Positions 52,095 through 61,160 of a DNA stretch of 64,000 bases are shown one piece after another; within the stretch, counting starts at the first letter, position 1, and every line of letters begins with the position of its first letter. The position numbers and the translations under genes are program-made. The stretch spans positions 1 through 64,000 of the forward strand of contig CAMDDL010000012.1 in the NCBI GenBank assembly GCA_945891505.1. The letters run 5' to 3'. The notes beneath the pieces are model-generated. The model had not been told where the DNA came from. It searched no databases and saw only the letters and a program-made list of their open reading frames with translations. The stretch comes from Maricaulis salignorans (lineage in GTDB: Bacteria > Pseudomonadota > Alphaproteobacteria > Caulobacterales > Aquidulcibacteraceae).

Positions 52095-52319
52095 CTCAAG
52101 TGGGCGAAAGCACGCTTCTATTCAAGGGGTTTGCTGTTGATCCTGTTCAAAATGAAGGGAGAGTGCTGCCTCAAGCCGTGGGTGCTTACGGCGCTTAGGG
52201 TGCTTAAACCAGTTAGTTTCCGGACAAATCGATCTGTGAGTGGCCGTTATTCATGAATCTTTCGAATTTATCTAATCGGCTTAAGTGGGCGGAAATACGC
52301 GCGGGTTAAAGGGGTTTCT
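52095..52319. repeat. Two imperfect copies of a 40-base element
   Basis: The bases at 52095-52135 and 52280-52319 share a plan: C(T/C)(T/C)AAGTGGGCG, (A/G)AA, ACGC, then a variable segment and AAGGGGTTT. They lie on either side of the gap between divergent yggT and the small membrane protein gene. They could be duplicated regulatory DNA or a promoter duplication. Confidence 0.45.
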
Positions 52320-52338
52320 CTACCGGGGAATAGTTGGC

Positions 52339-52665
52339 ATGGGCAAAGCAAAACCAAAGGGTCAGCGCGACGCGACAGAGGCTCAAGCAATTGACTTGGA
52401 ATCAGTCCATAAGCATGCGGAAATACAGGTGCAGGATGCAGTTCTGGTGACTGCTGAAAACGCTGCACGTTTTTCGCGAGACCCCACGAATGTTCCTTCG
52501 CCCGTCCAATCCATTCAAGAGCGACTGGAAATGGAGTTTGCGGCGCATATCCCTGAAGATGACGACTCTATGAGGGATTTGCGCCCCATTGGATTCGCCA
52601 TAGCTATTGTCTTCTCGCTCATCGCTTGGACATTGATTATCCAAGTCGTGCGCATCAGTTTTTAA
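52339..52665 (+). CDS. Hypothetical small membrane protein
   Basis: The protein has 108 residues. A charged N-terminal region (MGKAKPKGQRD) and an acidic, largely disordered middle (about 20-80) lead to one C-terminal membrane helix (about 84-104, with GFAIAIVFSLIAWTLIIQVV), so it would be tail-anchored. The ATG at 52339 has GGGGAA upstream; the frame is open to 52285, but there no good ribosome site is seen. I do not recognise the family. The region upstream holds the repeated 40-base element. Confidence 0.6.
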   Translation: MGKAKPKGQRDATEAQAIDLESVHKHAEIQVQDAVLVTAENAARFSRDPTNVPSPVQSIQERLEMEFAAHIPEDDDSMRDLRPIGFAIAIVFSLIAWTLIIQVVRISF

Positions 52666-52689
52666 AGGCTTCCGGCGCCGTTGGCCTTA

Positions 52690-54153
52690 CTATTGCGGGT
52701 CTTTGAAGTCGCGATGGGGAAAATTGGGGCCATAGGCGCGCTGTTCCATCGTTGCGGCTGGTCCCTTGGTAACCTGCTTTTTGCCCGCGGCGTCTTTGCT
52801 CATATCAAAGCTGTCATAGAGCTCACCCGTGGCGGCATAGGCGCGATACTGAAGTGCGCCACCATTGATCTCAATGGTTTGGAAGAACTGGGTGCCTTCA
52901 CCAAACCGGTCCAGCCTTACCCCTGATGGGGCATATTCGTCCCATCGTGTGGATTTGAACTTGTATTGCTTAGGGCCTGAAACCGAATTGACAAACATCA
53001 TGGCGACATCTTCTGGGCCACCCACAACGGCCCGCTCAGGCCGCTGCGGATCGGTTTCAGCAATTGTGCCGCGGGCATAGGTATGATCATGGCCTTGCAG
53101 GATCAGATCGACCTTATGTTTGCTGAAGATCGGCAATAGGAGGTTACGCCGCGAGAGATTGTCCCGTCCTTGGCCAGACGAGAAAATCGGATGGTGCATG
53201 GTCACGATACGCCATTTGGCCTTGGACTCGGTCAGGGCTTGATCCAACCAAGTCGCTTGGCTGGCCAAGTCTTCCGACGTGGTGTCCAGCACGAAGATGT
53301 CGAGGTCTGGGCCATAGCCGACCTTGTAGACCGTCTCGCGCAGGGTGGCAGGCAGGCTCTCCACCGAGTTTAAGCGGAATTGCGGCCGCCACATCGCTGA
53401 AAGAAGCCGGCGCTGGGCTGGCCCTACGCCAAAACTATCATACTCGTGGTTTCCCGATACCGGGATGGCAGGGATCATGCCATGGATAAAGCCGACGGCC
53501 TTGAACCATTCGGCCCACTCAATGTCGCGAGAGCCACGATTGACCAGATCACCTGCGTGAATAATGAAGCGCGCATCTGGCATTTTTTGATAGCCAGCGC
53601 GGATCAATCGCGACCAATGCGACAGCACCCCATTTTGCGCGTCGCCGACATAGAGAAACTTGATCGGGCCTGACTTGGGCGCGGTGCGGACTTGGAACCA
53701 TTCGCTCCATTTGCCGTCGCCACCGCCAACGCGGTACGCATAAAGCGTATCTGGTTGCAGCCCGTCGAAGTTAATCGAGTGATAGGTGACGGGTGCCAAA
53801 CCGGCATTCCAAGTCATCTTTAGTTCTTGCCCAGCCGTTTTGATGGTCTCAAGGTCAAGTGGCTCAGAATCAGCCGCCTTGCGGGTCGCGCCTAGATCAA
53901 AGCGGGCATCGGGTGTGGCTAGGACAATCTCTGCCACAGCTTGTGAAACGCTGCCATCGGTCCGCCATGTGACAGAGAAGCTGGTCGTTGGGTCGGTTTC
54001 AAACGTCGTGATGATGCGATCTGGCCAAATTGAGGCTTGTTGCCATGGGGCAAGTGGGGTGGGCGCATTGTGATTTGGATGGGCGAGGGCAGGTGCTGAA
54101 AGGCTCAACATGGCCAAAACGCTGGTCGCCAAAAATTTCCGCTGTCCCATCAT
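52690..54153 (-). CDS. Purple acid phosphatase-like metallophosphoesterase
   Basis: The protein has 487 residues. A signal peptide (ending APALA, about 24) is followed by a fibronectin-like N-terminal domain of purple acid phosphatases (about 40-155, ending FQVRTAPKSG) and the calcineurin-like phosphoesterase domain (about 160-430). Metal ligands appear in order: YVGDAQNG, IIHAGDLVNRG, VSGNHEYD, VTMHHPIFS and LQGHDHTYARG. It probably releases phosphate from esters in the periplasm. A C-terminal extension (about 440-487) lies beyond the domain. No Pho regulatory box was recognised in the 126 bases upstream. Confidence 0.9.
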   Translation of the reverse strand: MMGQRKFLATSVLAMLSLSAPALAHPNHNAPTPLAPWQQASIWPDRIITTFETDPTTSFSVTWRTDGSVSQAVAEIVLATPDARFDLGATRKAADSEPLDLETIKTAGQELKMTWNAGLAPVTYHSINFDGLQPDTLYAYRVGGGDGKWSEWFQVRTAPKSGPIKFLYVGDAQNGVLSHWSRLIRAGYQKMPDARFIIHAGDLVNRGSRDIEWAEWFKAVGFIHGMIPAIPVSGNHEYDSFGVGPAQRRLLSAMWRPQFRLNSVESLPATLRETVYKVGYGPDLDIFVLDTTSEDLASQATWLDQALTESKAKWRIVTMHHPIFSSGQGRDNLSRRNLLLPIFSKHKVDLILQGHDHTYARGTIAETDPQRPERAVVGGPEDVAMMFVNSVSGPKQYKFKSTRWDEYAPSGVRLDRFGEGTQFFQTIEINGGALQYRAYAATGELYDSFDMSKDAAGKKQVTKGPAATMEQRAYGPNFPHRDFKDPQ

Positions 54154-54279
54154 GCATTCCCCTCAAGGCTAGTTTGCCCAATCCGCCAAATAGCTAGGAT
54201 GTTCCCATGACGTGCCTGTGACGAATGAGGCAGAATGGGCTGAACTTATAGTCACCTTATTGTGAGGCTTTGTACCATC

Positions 54280-55572
54280 TCATTGAGGCTTGCCGCTGCC
54301 AGGGCTGCGGCGGACGGCAAAGATCGCGATTATGAGGGCGGTACCCAGAAAAAACGACGCCGTCAGGAATGGGGCCCCGGGCAAGTCTAATCCGCCGGGC
54401 AATTGCTTAGCGACGCCTAATGCAAACAGGCTGGTATAAAGTGTTGGTGCAAAAATTCCCATCAAAGCCATGAGCGACGCCAGGCCACCCTGCAATTGGC
54501 CTTGTGCACTGGCTGAGACGCGCTGGGTCATCAGGCTCTGCACAGACGGGTTGAAGAGCGCCCACAGCGTCATCACGGGCATCGAGGCCCAAAACCACAT
54601 CGGCGTCGGGGCTAAGCCATAAAGGGCAAAACCACTCATGCCAAAGAAGAGAGCAATCATGAGAGAGCGCCGCTCGCCCAAACGCCCTACAACCCGTTGA
54701 ACAATGAAGAGCTGTGCCAAGATCATCAACGTGGAAGAGGCGGCCATCGTGGCACCTGTTGTGATGGTGTCAAAATGGTAGCGATGCTCCGCATAAAGAA
54801 CAAAGCTAGATGGAAACACATTTTGAGCCAATGCGAACAGGCCATAAACCGGGATAAGAGCGTAAAGCATAGGCTGGCCCTTAAAGACAGCCAAGGCCCC
54901 AATCGGATTGGCCTTGCGCCATTTAAACGGGGTGCGATTCTCGAGCTTGTGGGACTCAGGCAAGACGAAATACCCATAAGCCGCGTTGATAAAGCACAAA
55001 GCGCCGGCGACGTAGAGGGGTAATCGGACGTCAATCGCCCCCAAAAGGCCGCCCATGGCAGGACCAAAAGTAAAGCCAACGCCAAACGCCGCGCCCAGCA
55101 TCCCAAACGCCTTTGCCCGCCCAGCAGGGGGTGTCACATCGGCCACATAAGCATTGGCAGCGGAAATATTCCCAGCCGTAGCCCCAGAAATCACACGCGC
55201 TGCCAAAAACGCCAGAAAGGTGGGCGCGACAGCTGTGGCAAAATAGGAAACACCCAAGCCGACACAAGCCAGCAAAATAATGGGTCTGCGTCCATATTGG
55301 TCTGACAGGGCACCCAAGATCGGTGACATAAAGAATTGCAAGAAGGCCCACATCGTCATGGACCAGCCAAAAGCATGGGCGGCAGACGTGACATCGGTAA
55401 AGTAGGTTTCAACCAAGCGCGGCATGATCGGCACAATGAGGCCGATGGACAGCATATCCAGTACCACGGTCGCAAGAATAAAGATCATGGCACCCGGTCG
55501 GGCTGCAGGTGGCGTTGCCGCTGCTTGGCTTGATTGGTCTGTCACACGTGCCCCGGCTTTTCGATCACTCAA
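54280..55572 (-). CDS. MFS transporter, TetA/tetracycline-type subfamily
   Basis: This 430-residue inner-membrane protein has twelve helices (about 28 to 418). The MFS loop motif GALSDQYGRRPIIL appears after helix 2, and the antiporter motif C of drug exporters is visible as GVGFTFGPAMGGLLG in helix 5. It probably exports a small hydrophobic compound by proton exchange; resistance to any drug is not shown. A disordered 25-residue N-terminus (Ala/Pro-rich) precedes helix 1. No TetR-type regulator is adjacent. Confidence 0.88.
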   Translation of the reverse strand: MSDRKAGARVTDQSSQAAATPPAARPGAMIFILATVVLDMLSIGLIVPIMPRLVETYFTDVTSAAHAFGWSMTMWAFLQFFMSPILGALSDQYGRRPIILLACVGLGVSYFATAVAPTFLAFLAARVISGATAGNISAANAYVADVTPPAGRAKAFGMLGAAFGVGFTFGPAMGGLLGAIDVRLPLYVAGALCFINAAYGYFVLPESHKLENRTPFKWRKANPIGALAVFKGQPMLYALIPVYGLFALAQNVFPSSFVLYAEHRYHFDTITTGATMAASSTLMILAQLFIVQRVVGRLGERRSLMIALFFGMSGFALYGLAPTPMWFWASMPVMTLWALFNPSVQSLMTQRVSASAQGQLQGGLASLMALMGIFAPTLYTSLFALGVAKQLPGGLDLPGAPFLTASFFLGTALIIAIFAVRRSPGSGKPQ

Positions 55573-55680
55573 AAGTTATCCGCTTTACTTAAAGGGTTAT
55601 CAAGGCAGTGCACAGGGCAGAATGGAACTTCGCGCATCTTGTTCATTGCGGCTTCACCCGCAGCATCTTAAACTGACCGC

Positions 55681-57054
55681 ATGATGGCCCGAACCTTTAG
55701 CTTGGCAGCTTTGGCTGTTGCAACCTCGACCTTGGCTGGCGCGCAAGAGCCGCTGGCCTATGTGCCGCCGCCCTTCACGTCCTCTGGCTCAGCTGAATTT
55801 GATGCGTGGCGCAGTGATTTTGCGACGCGGGCCGTCCTGATTAACAAGAAGCAGCCCGCCATTGTTGATGCGACTTTAGCCAATATCGCGCCAAACAGCG
55901 ATGTGAAGCGGCTGAACGAAAGCCAACCCGAATTTGTCCGCCCGATTTGGACTTATATGGCCGGAGCCGTATCACAAAATAGAATTGAGCAGGGCCGCGA
56001 TGCCTATGCCGCGCGCAAAGACGCCTTGACTTCGATTGTTGAACGCACCGGCGTGCCCGTCGAATTTGCAATCGCCATCTGGGGCGTCGAAAGCAGTTTC
56101 GGTGGCAATAAGGGCTCGTCCGATGTCGTTCGGTCCTTGGCAACGTTGGCTTATACGGGTCGTCGTACTGCCTTGGGTGAATCCGAATTGCTGGCGGTAT
56201 TTGACATTCTAGAGCGCGGAGAGGCAACCCGCAGCGATCTAATCGGCTCATGGGCAGGCGCCATGGGTCATACCCAATTCATGCCGAGCTCTTTCCTCAG
56301 TCGGGCGATTGACGGTGATGGCGATGGCAAGCGCGATATCTGGTCTAACCCAATCGACGCCTTGGCCTCCACACAAAACTATCTGGAGCGCGCCGGATGG
56401 CAAGCGGGAGAGCGTTGGGGCGTAGAAGCAAGCGTACCCGCAGATTTTGATTGGAGCCTCGCTGACGGTGTTCGCCGACCCCTCTCGTTCTGGAAGGCCT
56501 TAGGCGTCAATCCAATTGTCACCGATCTGCCAGACGGCCAAACCGCTTCAGTCGAGAATGATACGTGGCAAGTCCGGCTTCTGGCACCCGCAGGCGCACG
56601 TGGCGCGGCGTTTTTGGTGGGCGTGAATTATGGCGCGATCCGGGCCTATAATGCGGCTGACGCCTATGCCTTGTCCGTCGCGCTTTTGGCCGATCAAATC
56701 GCTGGACGTGGCCGAATGCCAACCCGTTGGCCGACCGATGACCCGCCCATTGGGCGGGTAGGGGCGACCGAGTTACAGAATTTGCTCAATGGTCTGGGCT
56801 TTGATGTTGGCACACCCGACGGCCAAGCCGGTCCGCGCACGCGGGCGGCGCTACAAGCCTATCAAAAAACCCGCGGTAAGGTTGCCGATGGCTATGCGTC
56901 GGTCAGCGCTTTGGCCGCGATCCGAGCAGAAGTGCAGGCCAGCCAGCCCCCGGCTGCAACATCGGTTGCGATCCCCAGCACGATTGTGCCACCACCACCA
57001 TCAGCGGCCGATCCCAATTACAAAGGTCCGCCGCCTGTGAAGATGACATGGTGA
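55681..57054 (+). CDS. MltB-type lytic murein transglycosylase with peptidoglycan-binding domain
   Basis: The protein has 457 residues. A signal peptide (to about TLAGAQ, 22) is followed by the SLT_2 domain (about 35-340), with the catalytic glutamate in AIWGVESSFGG and the family motif SWAGAMGHTQFMPSSFL. A C-terminal PG_binding_1 domain covers about 363-420 (ELQNLLNGLGFDVGTPDGQA and TRAALQAYQK). The last 30 residues are proline-rich. It cuts the glycan backbone, releasing anhydromuropeptides. Other wall enzymes in the window (VirB1, NlpC/P60) are distant and separately transcribed. Confidence 0.92.
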   Translation: MMARTFSLAALAVATSTLAGAQEPLAYVPPPFTSSGSAEFDAWRSDFATRAVLINKKQPAIVDATLANIAPNSDVKRLNESQPEFVRPIWTYMAGAVSQNRIEQGRDAYAARKDALTSIVERTGVPVEFAIAIWGVESSFGGNKGSSDVVRSLATLAYTGRRTALGESELLAVFDILERGEATRSDLIGSWAGAMGHTQFMPSSFLSRAIDGDGDGKRDIWSNPIDALASTQNYLERAGWQAGERWGVEASVPADFDWSLADGVRRPLSFWKALGVNPIVTDLPDGQTASVENDTWQVRLLAPAGARGAAFLVGVNYGAIRAYNAADAYALSVALLADQIAGRGRMPTRWPTDDPPIGRVGATELQNLLNGLGFDVGTPDGQAGPRTRAALQAYQKTRGKVADGYASVSALAAIRAEVQASQPPAATSVAIPSTIVPPPPSAADPNYKGPPPVKMTW

Positions 57055-57101
57055 TCCGGAGGGACTAGTCTTCCAAAGAACAGATTCAGGAGGGCAGGCA
57101 G

Positions 57102-57734
57102 ATGGGGGAACAGGGCTTGGATAGGGATTATCGCCAGGCGGGATTTGGTGGACAATTGGCCTGGGGTGAGAAGCCGGCACTTGTTCTGGTGGATCCGGTT
57201 TTGGCTTATCTCGATCCGGAATGTCCGCTTTATGCTGGACAGAGCGCCCATGATGCTCTGGCTGCCATGGTCGCCCTGCGCGCCATGGCTCATGCGCGCA
57301 GCATGCCTGTTGTTCTGACGGGCGTGAGCTTTCAAAAGGGGGGAGTGGATGGGGGCCTTTTTTTCAAAAAAGTGCCCGCATTGAAGCACTTTGAAGTTGG
57401 AAGTCCGGTAGCAGCCTTTCCAGAAGCCCTCACACCAGCGTCAACCGACATCGTCATCATGAAAAATTACGCATCGGCCTTTTTCGCTACGTCTCTGGCC
57501 TCAACGCTCCACGCGCTCAAAGTCGATTGTGTCTTGATTGGCGGGTACTCGACTTCGGGCTGTGTGCGAGCAACGACATTGGATGCGATTCAAACGGGGT
57601 TTGCCCCTTTTGTGGTCAGGCAAGCTTGCGCAGATCGCGACCCTCGCCCGCACGAGGCCAATCTCTTTGATCTGCAGGCAAAATACGCCGAGGTCATTGA
57701 CCTGGAAGACGCATTGGCGCGGCTGCGTGCATAG
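57102..57734 (+). CDS. Isochorismatase-fold amidohydrolase (N-carbamoylsarcosine amidase-like)
   Basis: The protein has 210 residues. The family triad is visible: D31 in VLVDPVLAYLD, K121 in IMKNYASAFF, and the nucleophile C154 in GGYSTSGCVRATTLD. The GYSTSGCVRAT motif is closest to N-carbamoylsarcosine amidases, which free ammonia and CO2 from N-carbamoyl compounds. It is in the cytoplasm (no signal). HyuA/HyuB-type hydantoinase genes lie 1.5-4 kb downstream on the other strand, which could supply such carbamoyl substrates. It begins 47 bases after the transglycosylase gene, with GGAGGG upstream. Confidence 0.82.
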   Translation: MGEQGLDRDYRQAGFGGQLAWGEKPALVLVDPVLAYLDPECPLYAGQSAHDALAAMVALRAMAHARSMPVVLTGVSFQKGGVDGGLFFKKVPALKHFEVGSPVAAFPEALTPASTDIVIMKNYASAFFATSLASTLHALKVDCVLIGGYSTSGCVRATTLDAIQTGFAPFVVRQACADRDPRPHEANLFDLQAKYAEVIDLEDALARLRA

Positions 57735-57854
57735 GAATCGCGCAGAGCACGAGGCATTGCTTCAGAAAGCTTGAAGCTAGTTGCCACCGTGTCTGGAAAA
57801 ACGCCAGTTCTATCTGTTTCGGATAGACGGCCTAAGCTGCTGCGCAAGGTTAGG

Positions 57855-57970
57855 GTTAGAACTCGACTTTGATCCCGAGGGATAAAACGCCTATTTTATG
57901 ACGTTCCCAATCTGTTGCAGCACCCAATCTGTTGCAGCAAAAGACCGGTCCTACCTGCGGTCCCGATAAC
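57855..57970 (-). pseudogene. Possible remnant of an outer-membrane protein gene
   Basis: On the minus strand the frame TDWERHKIGVLSLGIKVEF ends at a TAA at 57855-57857. Such an alternating, phenylalanine-ended stretch is typical of the last beta strand of outer-membrane proteins. The 17-base tandem repeat upstream of it shifts the frame, and no longer gene is readable. The match is short, so this is weak. Confidence 0.3.
57906..57939. repeat. Perfect 17-base tandem duplication
   Basis: CCCAATCTGTTGCAGCA occurs twice head to tail (57906-57922 and 57923-57939), with no difference. It lies in the gap between the amidase and CoA-transferase genes, inside the possible outer-membrane gene remnant. 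Confidence 0.9.
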
Positions 57971-58018
57971 CCCAGAGGACGCAAGGGGATAGACCGTCAA
58001 AGATTGAGGCGACCGCGA

Positions 58019-59230
58019 CTAAATCGCATTAGCTGCCTTTAGCGCCTCAATCTTGGTGTCATCATAGCCCAGAATGTCGTGGAGAACGTCTAATGTATGC
58101 GAGCCCATGTCGGGCCCTGTCCAGCGGACATTGCCCGGGGTTTCGGATAATTTTGGGAATACATTCTGCATCTTGAACGCCCCTAAAACAGGATGTTCAA
58201 CTTCCACAATCGCTTCGCGGGCGGCAAAATGCTTATCCATCAGCATTTCAGGCGCACGATAGATCCGCCCGCAGGGAACTCCACCCGCTTCACATGCTAC
58301 TTCGAGGGCCTCGCAGGTTTGGGTGTGTGTCCACTCACCAATCATGGCATCAAGCTCACCTTGATGTTCACCGCGGGCGATATGGGTTGCATAGCGTGGG
58401 TCGTCTGCAAGTTCGGGCCGGCCAATAAGATCAGCTAAACGACGCCAGACCGTGTCTTGATTGGCGGCGATAATCAGCATCCCATCGCTGGCAGGGTAGA
58501 TGTTAGACGGGGCGATTTTGGGCAAAATCGAACCGGTTCTTTCGCGCACATAATCACCAAATTGAAAGTCCGGGATAAGGCTTTCCATCATCGCGAAGCA
58601 GCTTTCATAGATTGCCGCATCAACCACCTGGCCACGCCCTGTTTTCCGGCGGTGCTCGAGGGCAGCCAAAGCCCCAATGGTTGCGTAAGTCGCCGCCAAG
58701 GTATCGCCAATCGAAATGCCGGCACGCGAGGGCATGCGATCGGGTTCGCCCATCACATAGCGCAAGCCACCCATGGCTTCGCCAACGCTCGCATAGCCAG
58801 CCTTGTGACTGGATGGGCCTGTTTGGCCATAGCCTGAAACACGGATCATGATGATGCCCGGATTGATGGCTGAAAGAACATCATACCCAACGCCCCATTT
58901 CTCCATCGTGCCCGGCCTGAAGTTCTCCAGAACAAAGTCTGCCTCAGCCACCAGATCCTTGAGAATTTGTTGTCCCTCAGGGGTTCTCATATTGGCGGTG
59001 ATGCATTTTTTGTTGCGGGCAACAATTGGAAACCAAAGACCTTGGCCCTTTGGCTTGATCGTCCCCCAATCCCGCATGGGGTCGCCTTGGCCCGGGGGTT
59101 CGATCTTGATGACTTCCGCGCCAAGATCGCCCAATAGCTGCCCACAGAAAGGCCCTGCGAGCAAAACCCCCAGTTCAATCACACGCAAGCCCTTTAGTGG
59201 ACCCGTTGCCTCTGCTTCTGCCGTGCTCAT
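58019..59230 (-). CDS. CaiB/BaiF family CoA-transferase
   Basis: This 403-residue family III CoA-transferase moves CoA between carboxylic acids. The N-terminus with GLRVIELGVLLAGPFCGQLL and DLGAEVIKIEPPGQGDPMR is the family signature. The catalytic aspartate is probably D176 in ISIGDTLAAT. The C-terminal EFGLRIYRAPEM-type substrate region reads CGRIYRAPEML. It overlaps the HyuB gene by 4 bases (ATGA) and is the last gene of a block with HyuB, HyuA and an HMG-CoA-lyase-like enzyme. It probably activates or recycles the acid made in that pathway. Confidence 0.93.
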   Translation of the reverse strand: MSTAEAEATGPLKGLRVIELGVLLAGPFCGQLLGDLGAEVIKIEPPGQGDPMRDWGTIKPKGQGLWFPIVARNKKCITANMRTPEGQQILKDLVAEADFVLENFRPGTMEKWGVGYDVLSAINPGIIMIRVSGYGQTGPSSHKAGYASVGEAMGGLRYVMGEPDRMPSRAGISIGDTLAATYATIGALAALEHRRKTGRGQVVDAAIYESCFAMMESLIPDFQFGDYVRERTGSILPKIAPSNIYPASDGMLIIAANQDTVWRRLADLIGRPELADDPRYATHIARGEHQGELDAMIGEWTHTQTCEALEVACEAGGVPCGRIYRAPEMLMDKHFAAREAIVEVEHPVLGAFKMQNVFPKLSETPGNVRWTGPDMGSHTLDVLHDILGYDDTKIEALKAANAI

Positions 59231-61113
59231 TGCGCGGCGATCTTGTCACTAATCCGCCCGCGCCAAACAGGTTGGATCGGGGCTGGCAGGCCTGTTTCGG
59301 CCTCGCAAGTCTCGCGCAGCTTCTCAATGCCGGGTCCAAATTCAAAGACCTTAAGAGGGTCACGGCTTGCTCTCAGCTTGTTGCGCAAGTCATCTGTAGC
59401 TACGTCATCGACTACCCCATCTTCATCACAGACGACGCCATAATCGCGAGCCCCTGCAACCGAGACGAGGCCACCCCTGACTTCAAGGCCGACGAGGGCA
59501 GGGTCACGCTCAAGCGCATCGCCCCAGCCACCGCCACCCCAGGTGACATAGTGCAACTCGTCACCCTTCTCTACGGTAACCCGATCCATTTTTGACCCGA
59601 GCGGGATGGCTTGGCCATCTGCCTTGACCAGCTTTTTCCAAGACCGCGCACCGGGTTGGCCGCCATTAACGCCCCAGGGCGGAACGAACCAGCGGTCGTC
59701 ATGGATCGAGATCGTACCATTTTCGAGGAAATGATACACCATATTGATGCCATTACCGCCCCGGTTCAAGCCGGCCCCGCCGGAATCGACCGCGCACTCG
59801 TACTTCTCGATGCGCATCGGAAAGTAGCGCTCGAGAAACTCGTTGGGCACATTGGTAAAGCCTGGCCATAGTGAGTGGCCATCGGCACCATCGCCTAGGA
59901 AGCGACCGGGAATACCACCAAATCCGATCTGGAATAATTGGAACCACTCGCCATCTGGATGGAAGCCCGAATACATCAAGTGGGGACTGGACGAGAAGCC
60001 GGCCGCACAGAGGAAATCTGGTTGCTTTTGGCCCAACAAGGCGCCCAAAACGTCAAAGATACGCCCCAGCGCATGGGTCCGGCACGACAATGCGGCCGGG
60101 AACTTTGGCTTCAAGAGTGATCCCTCGGGGATGCGTACGTCGACCAGATCATAAAAGCCGTCGTTGAACAGGATCTGTGGATCGAACACCATGATCATGT
60201 AGATGCCAAAGAACATCTTGAACATGTTTTCATTGAGATAGAAATTGATGCTCGAGTCAGATTGTGGGTCTGTGCCATCAAAATCCAGGATCACGCGCTC
60301 GCCCTCACGCCACATCGTGCATTTGATCTTGAAGGGGCCTGCGCCTTTGCCATCGTCACAGATGTAGTCTTCAAAGAATACAGGTTCTTCGCCAATGGCC
60401 TGGCCAATCAGGAATTGCATCGCACGACGATTGCGGTCCAACAGGTCGTTCATGGCAGAATTGACCTGGTCGTCGCCAAACCGCTCGCACATTTCAACCA
60501 GCCGGCGCGCCGCGACCCGGCAGGCCGCGACAATGGCAATCAGGTCAGCGCGGTACCATTCCGGCATCCGGCTCTGATGGGTTGCAATCTTCAAGATATC
60601 CTCTTGCAGGACGCCTTTTCGGTAAAGCTTGACCGGTGGCAGGCGCATGCCTTCTTCAAAGATTGACGAGGCGTCCGTGGGCAGAGAGCCTGGCACTTTG
60701 CCGCCGACATCAGTCATATGGCCAAACATGGCGCCCCACGCGACCAAGCGGCCATCATGGTGGATGGGCATGATGACGAGTTGGTCTGACGTGTGGCTGA
60801 TCGCCCCTTCACACGAATAGGGGTCATTCAACAAGATGACATCGCCTTCTTCGATCTCGCCATCATAGCCTTTCAAGAAACCTTGCAGGAACGAGCCGAA
60901 TTGACCAACGACCATGCGGCCTTGTGGGTCGGCAATCATAGGGAATGCGTCACCTTGCTCGCGAATGCCCGGGGAAAGGGCGGTTCGGAACAGGGTCGCG
61001 TCCATCTCGACACGTGCGTTGCGCAAGGCATTTTCGATAATGTCTAGCGATACAGGGTCAACCGGGGTGCGGCGGAAGGGGCGGGGCTTGGTTTCGAGTA
61101 TTGTTGCGGGCAT
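59227..61113 (-). CDS. hyuB: Hydantoinase B / acetone-carboxylase-alpha-type subunit
   Basis: The protein has 628 residues, somewhat longer than usual. It is the partner subunit of HyuA in ATP-dependent hydantoinases, oxoprolinases and related carboxylases. The opening VSLDIIENALRNARVEMDAT and REQGDAFPMIADPQGRMVVG is the family signature, with VILLNDPYSCEGAISHTSDQ and GHMTDVGGKVPGS (probable metal/substrate region). The C-terminal half ends with a region (about 480-628) including VTWGGGGWGDALERDPALV, typical of N-methylhydantoinase B. It starts 47 bases after HyuA and overlaps the CoA-transferase gene by four bases. Confidence 0.93.
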   Translation of the reverse strand: MPATILETKPRPFRRTPVDPVSLDIIENALRNARVEMDATLFRTALSPGIREQGDAFPMIADPQGRMVVGQFGSFLQGFLKGYDGEIEEGDVILLNDPYSCEGAISHTSDQLVIMPIHHDGRLVAWGAMFGHMTDVGGKVPGSLPTDASSIFEEGMRLPPVKLYRKGVLQEDILKIATHQSRMPEWYRADLIAIVAACRVAARRLVEMCERFGDDQVNSAMNDLLDRNRRAMQFLIGQAIGEEPVFFEDYICDDGKGAGPFKIKCTMWREGERVILDFDGTDPQSDSSINFYLNENMFKMFFGIYMIMVFDPQILFNDGFYDLVDVRIPEGSLLKPKFPAALSCRTHALGRIFDVLGALLGQKQPDFLCAAGFSSSPHLMYSGFHPDGEWFQLFQIGFGGIPGRFLGDGADGHSLWPGFTNVPNEFLERYFPMRIEKYECAVDSGGAGLNRGGNGINMVYHFLENGTISIHDDRWFVPPWGVNGGQPGARSWKKLVKADGQAIPLGSKMDRVTVEKGDELHYVTWGGGGWGDALERDPALVGLEVRGGLVSVAGARDYGVVCDEDGVVDDVATDDLRNKLRASRDPLKVFEFGPGIEKLRETCEAETGLPAPIQPVWRGRISDKIAAQ

Positions 61114-61160
61114 GGCAGGCTCCTAAATATAGTGTCAGCTTAAAGCGACCGGTGCAGGTG

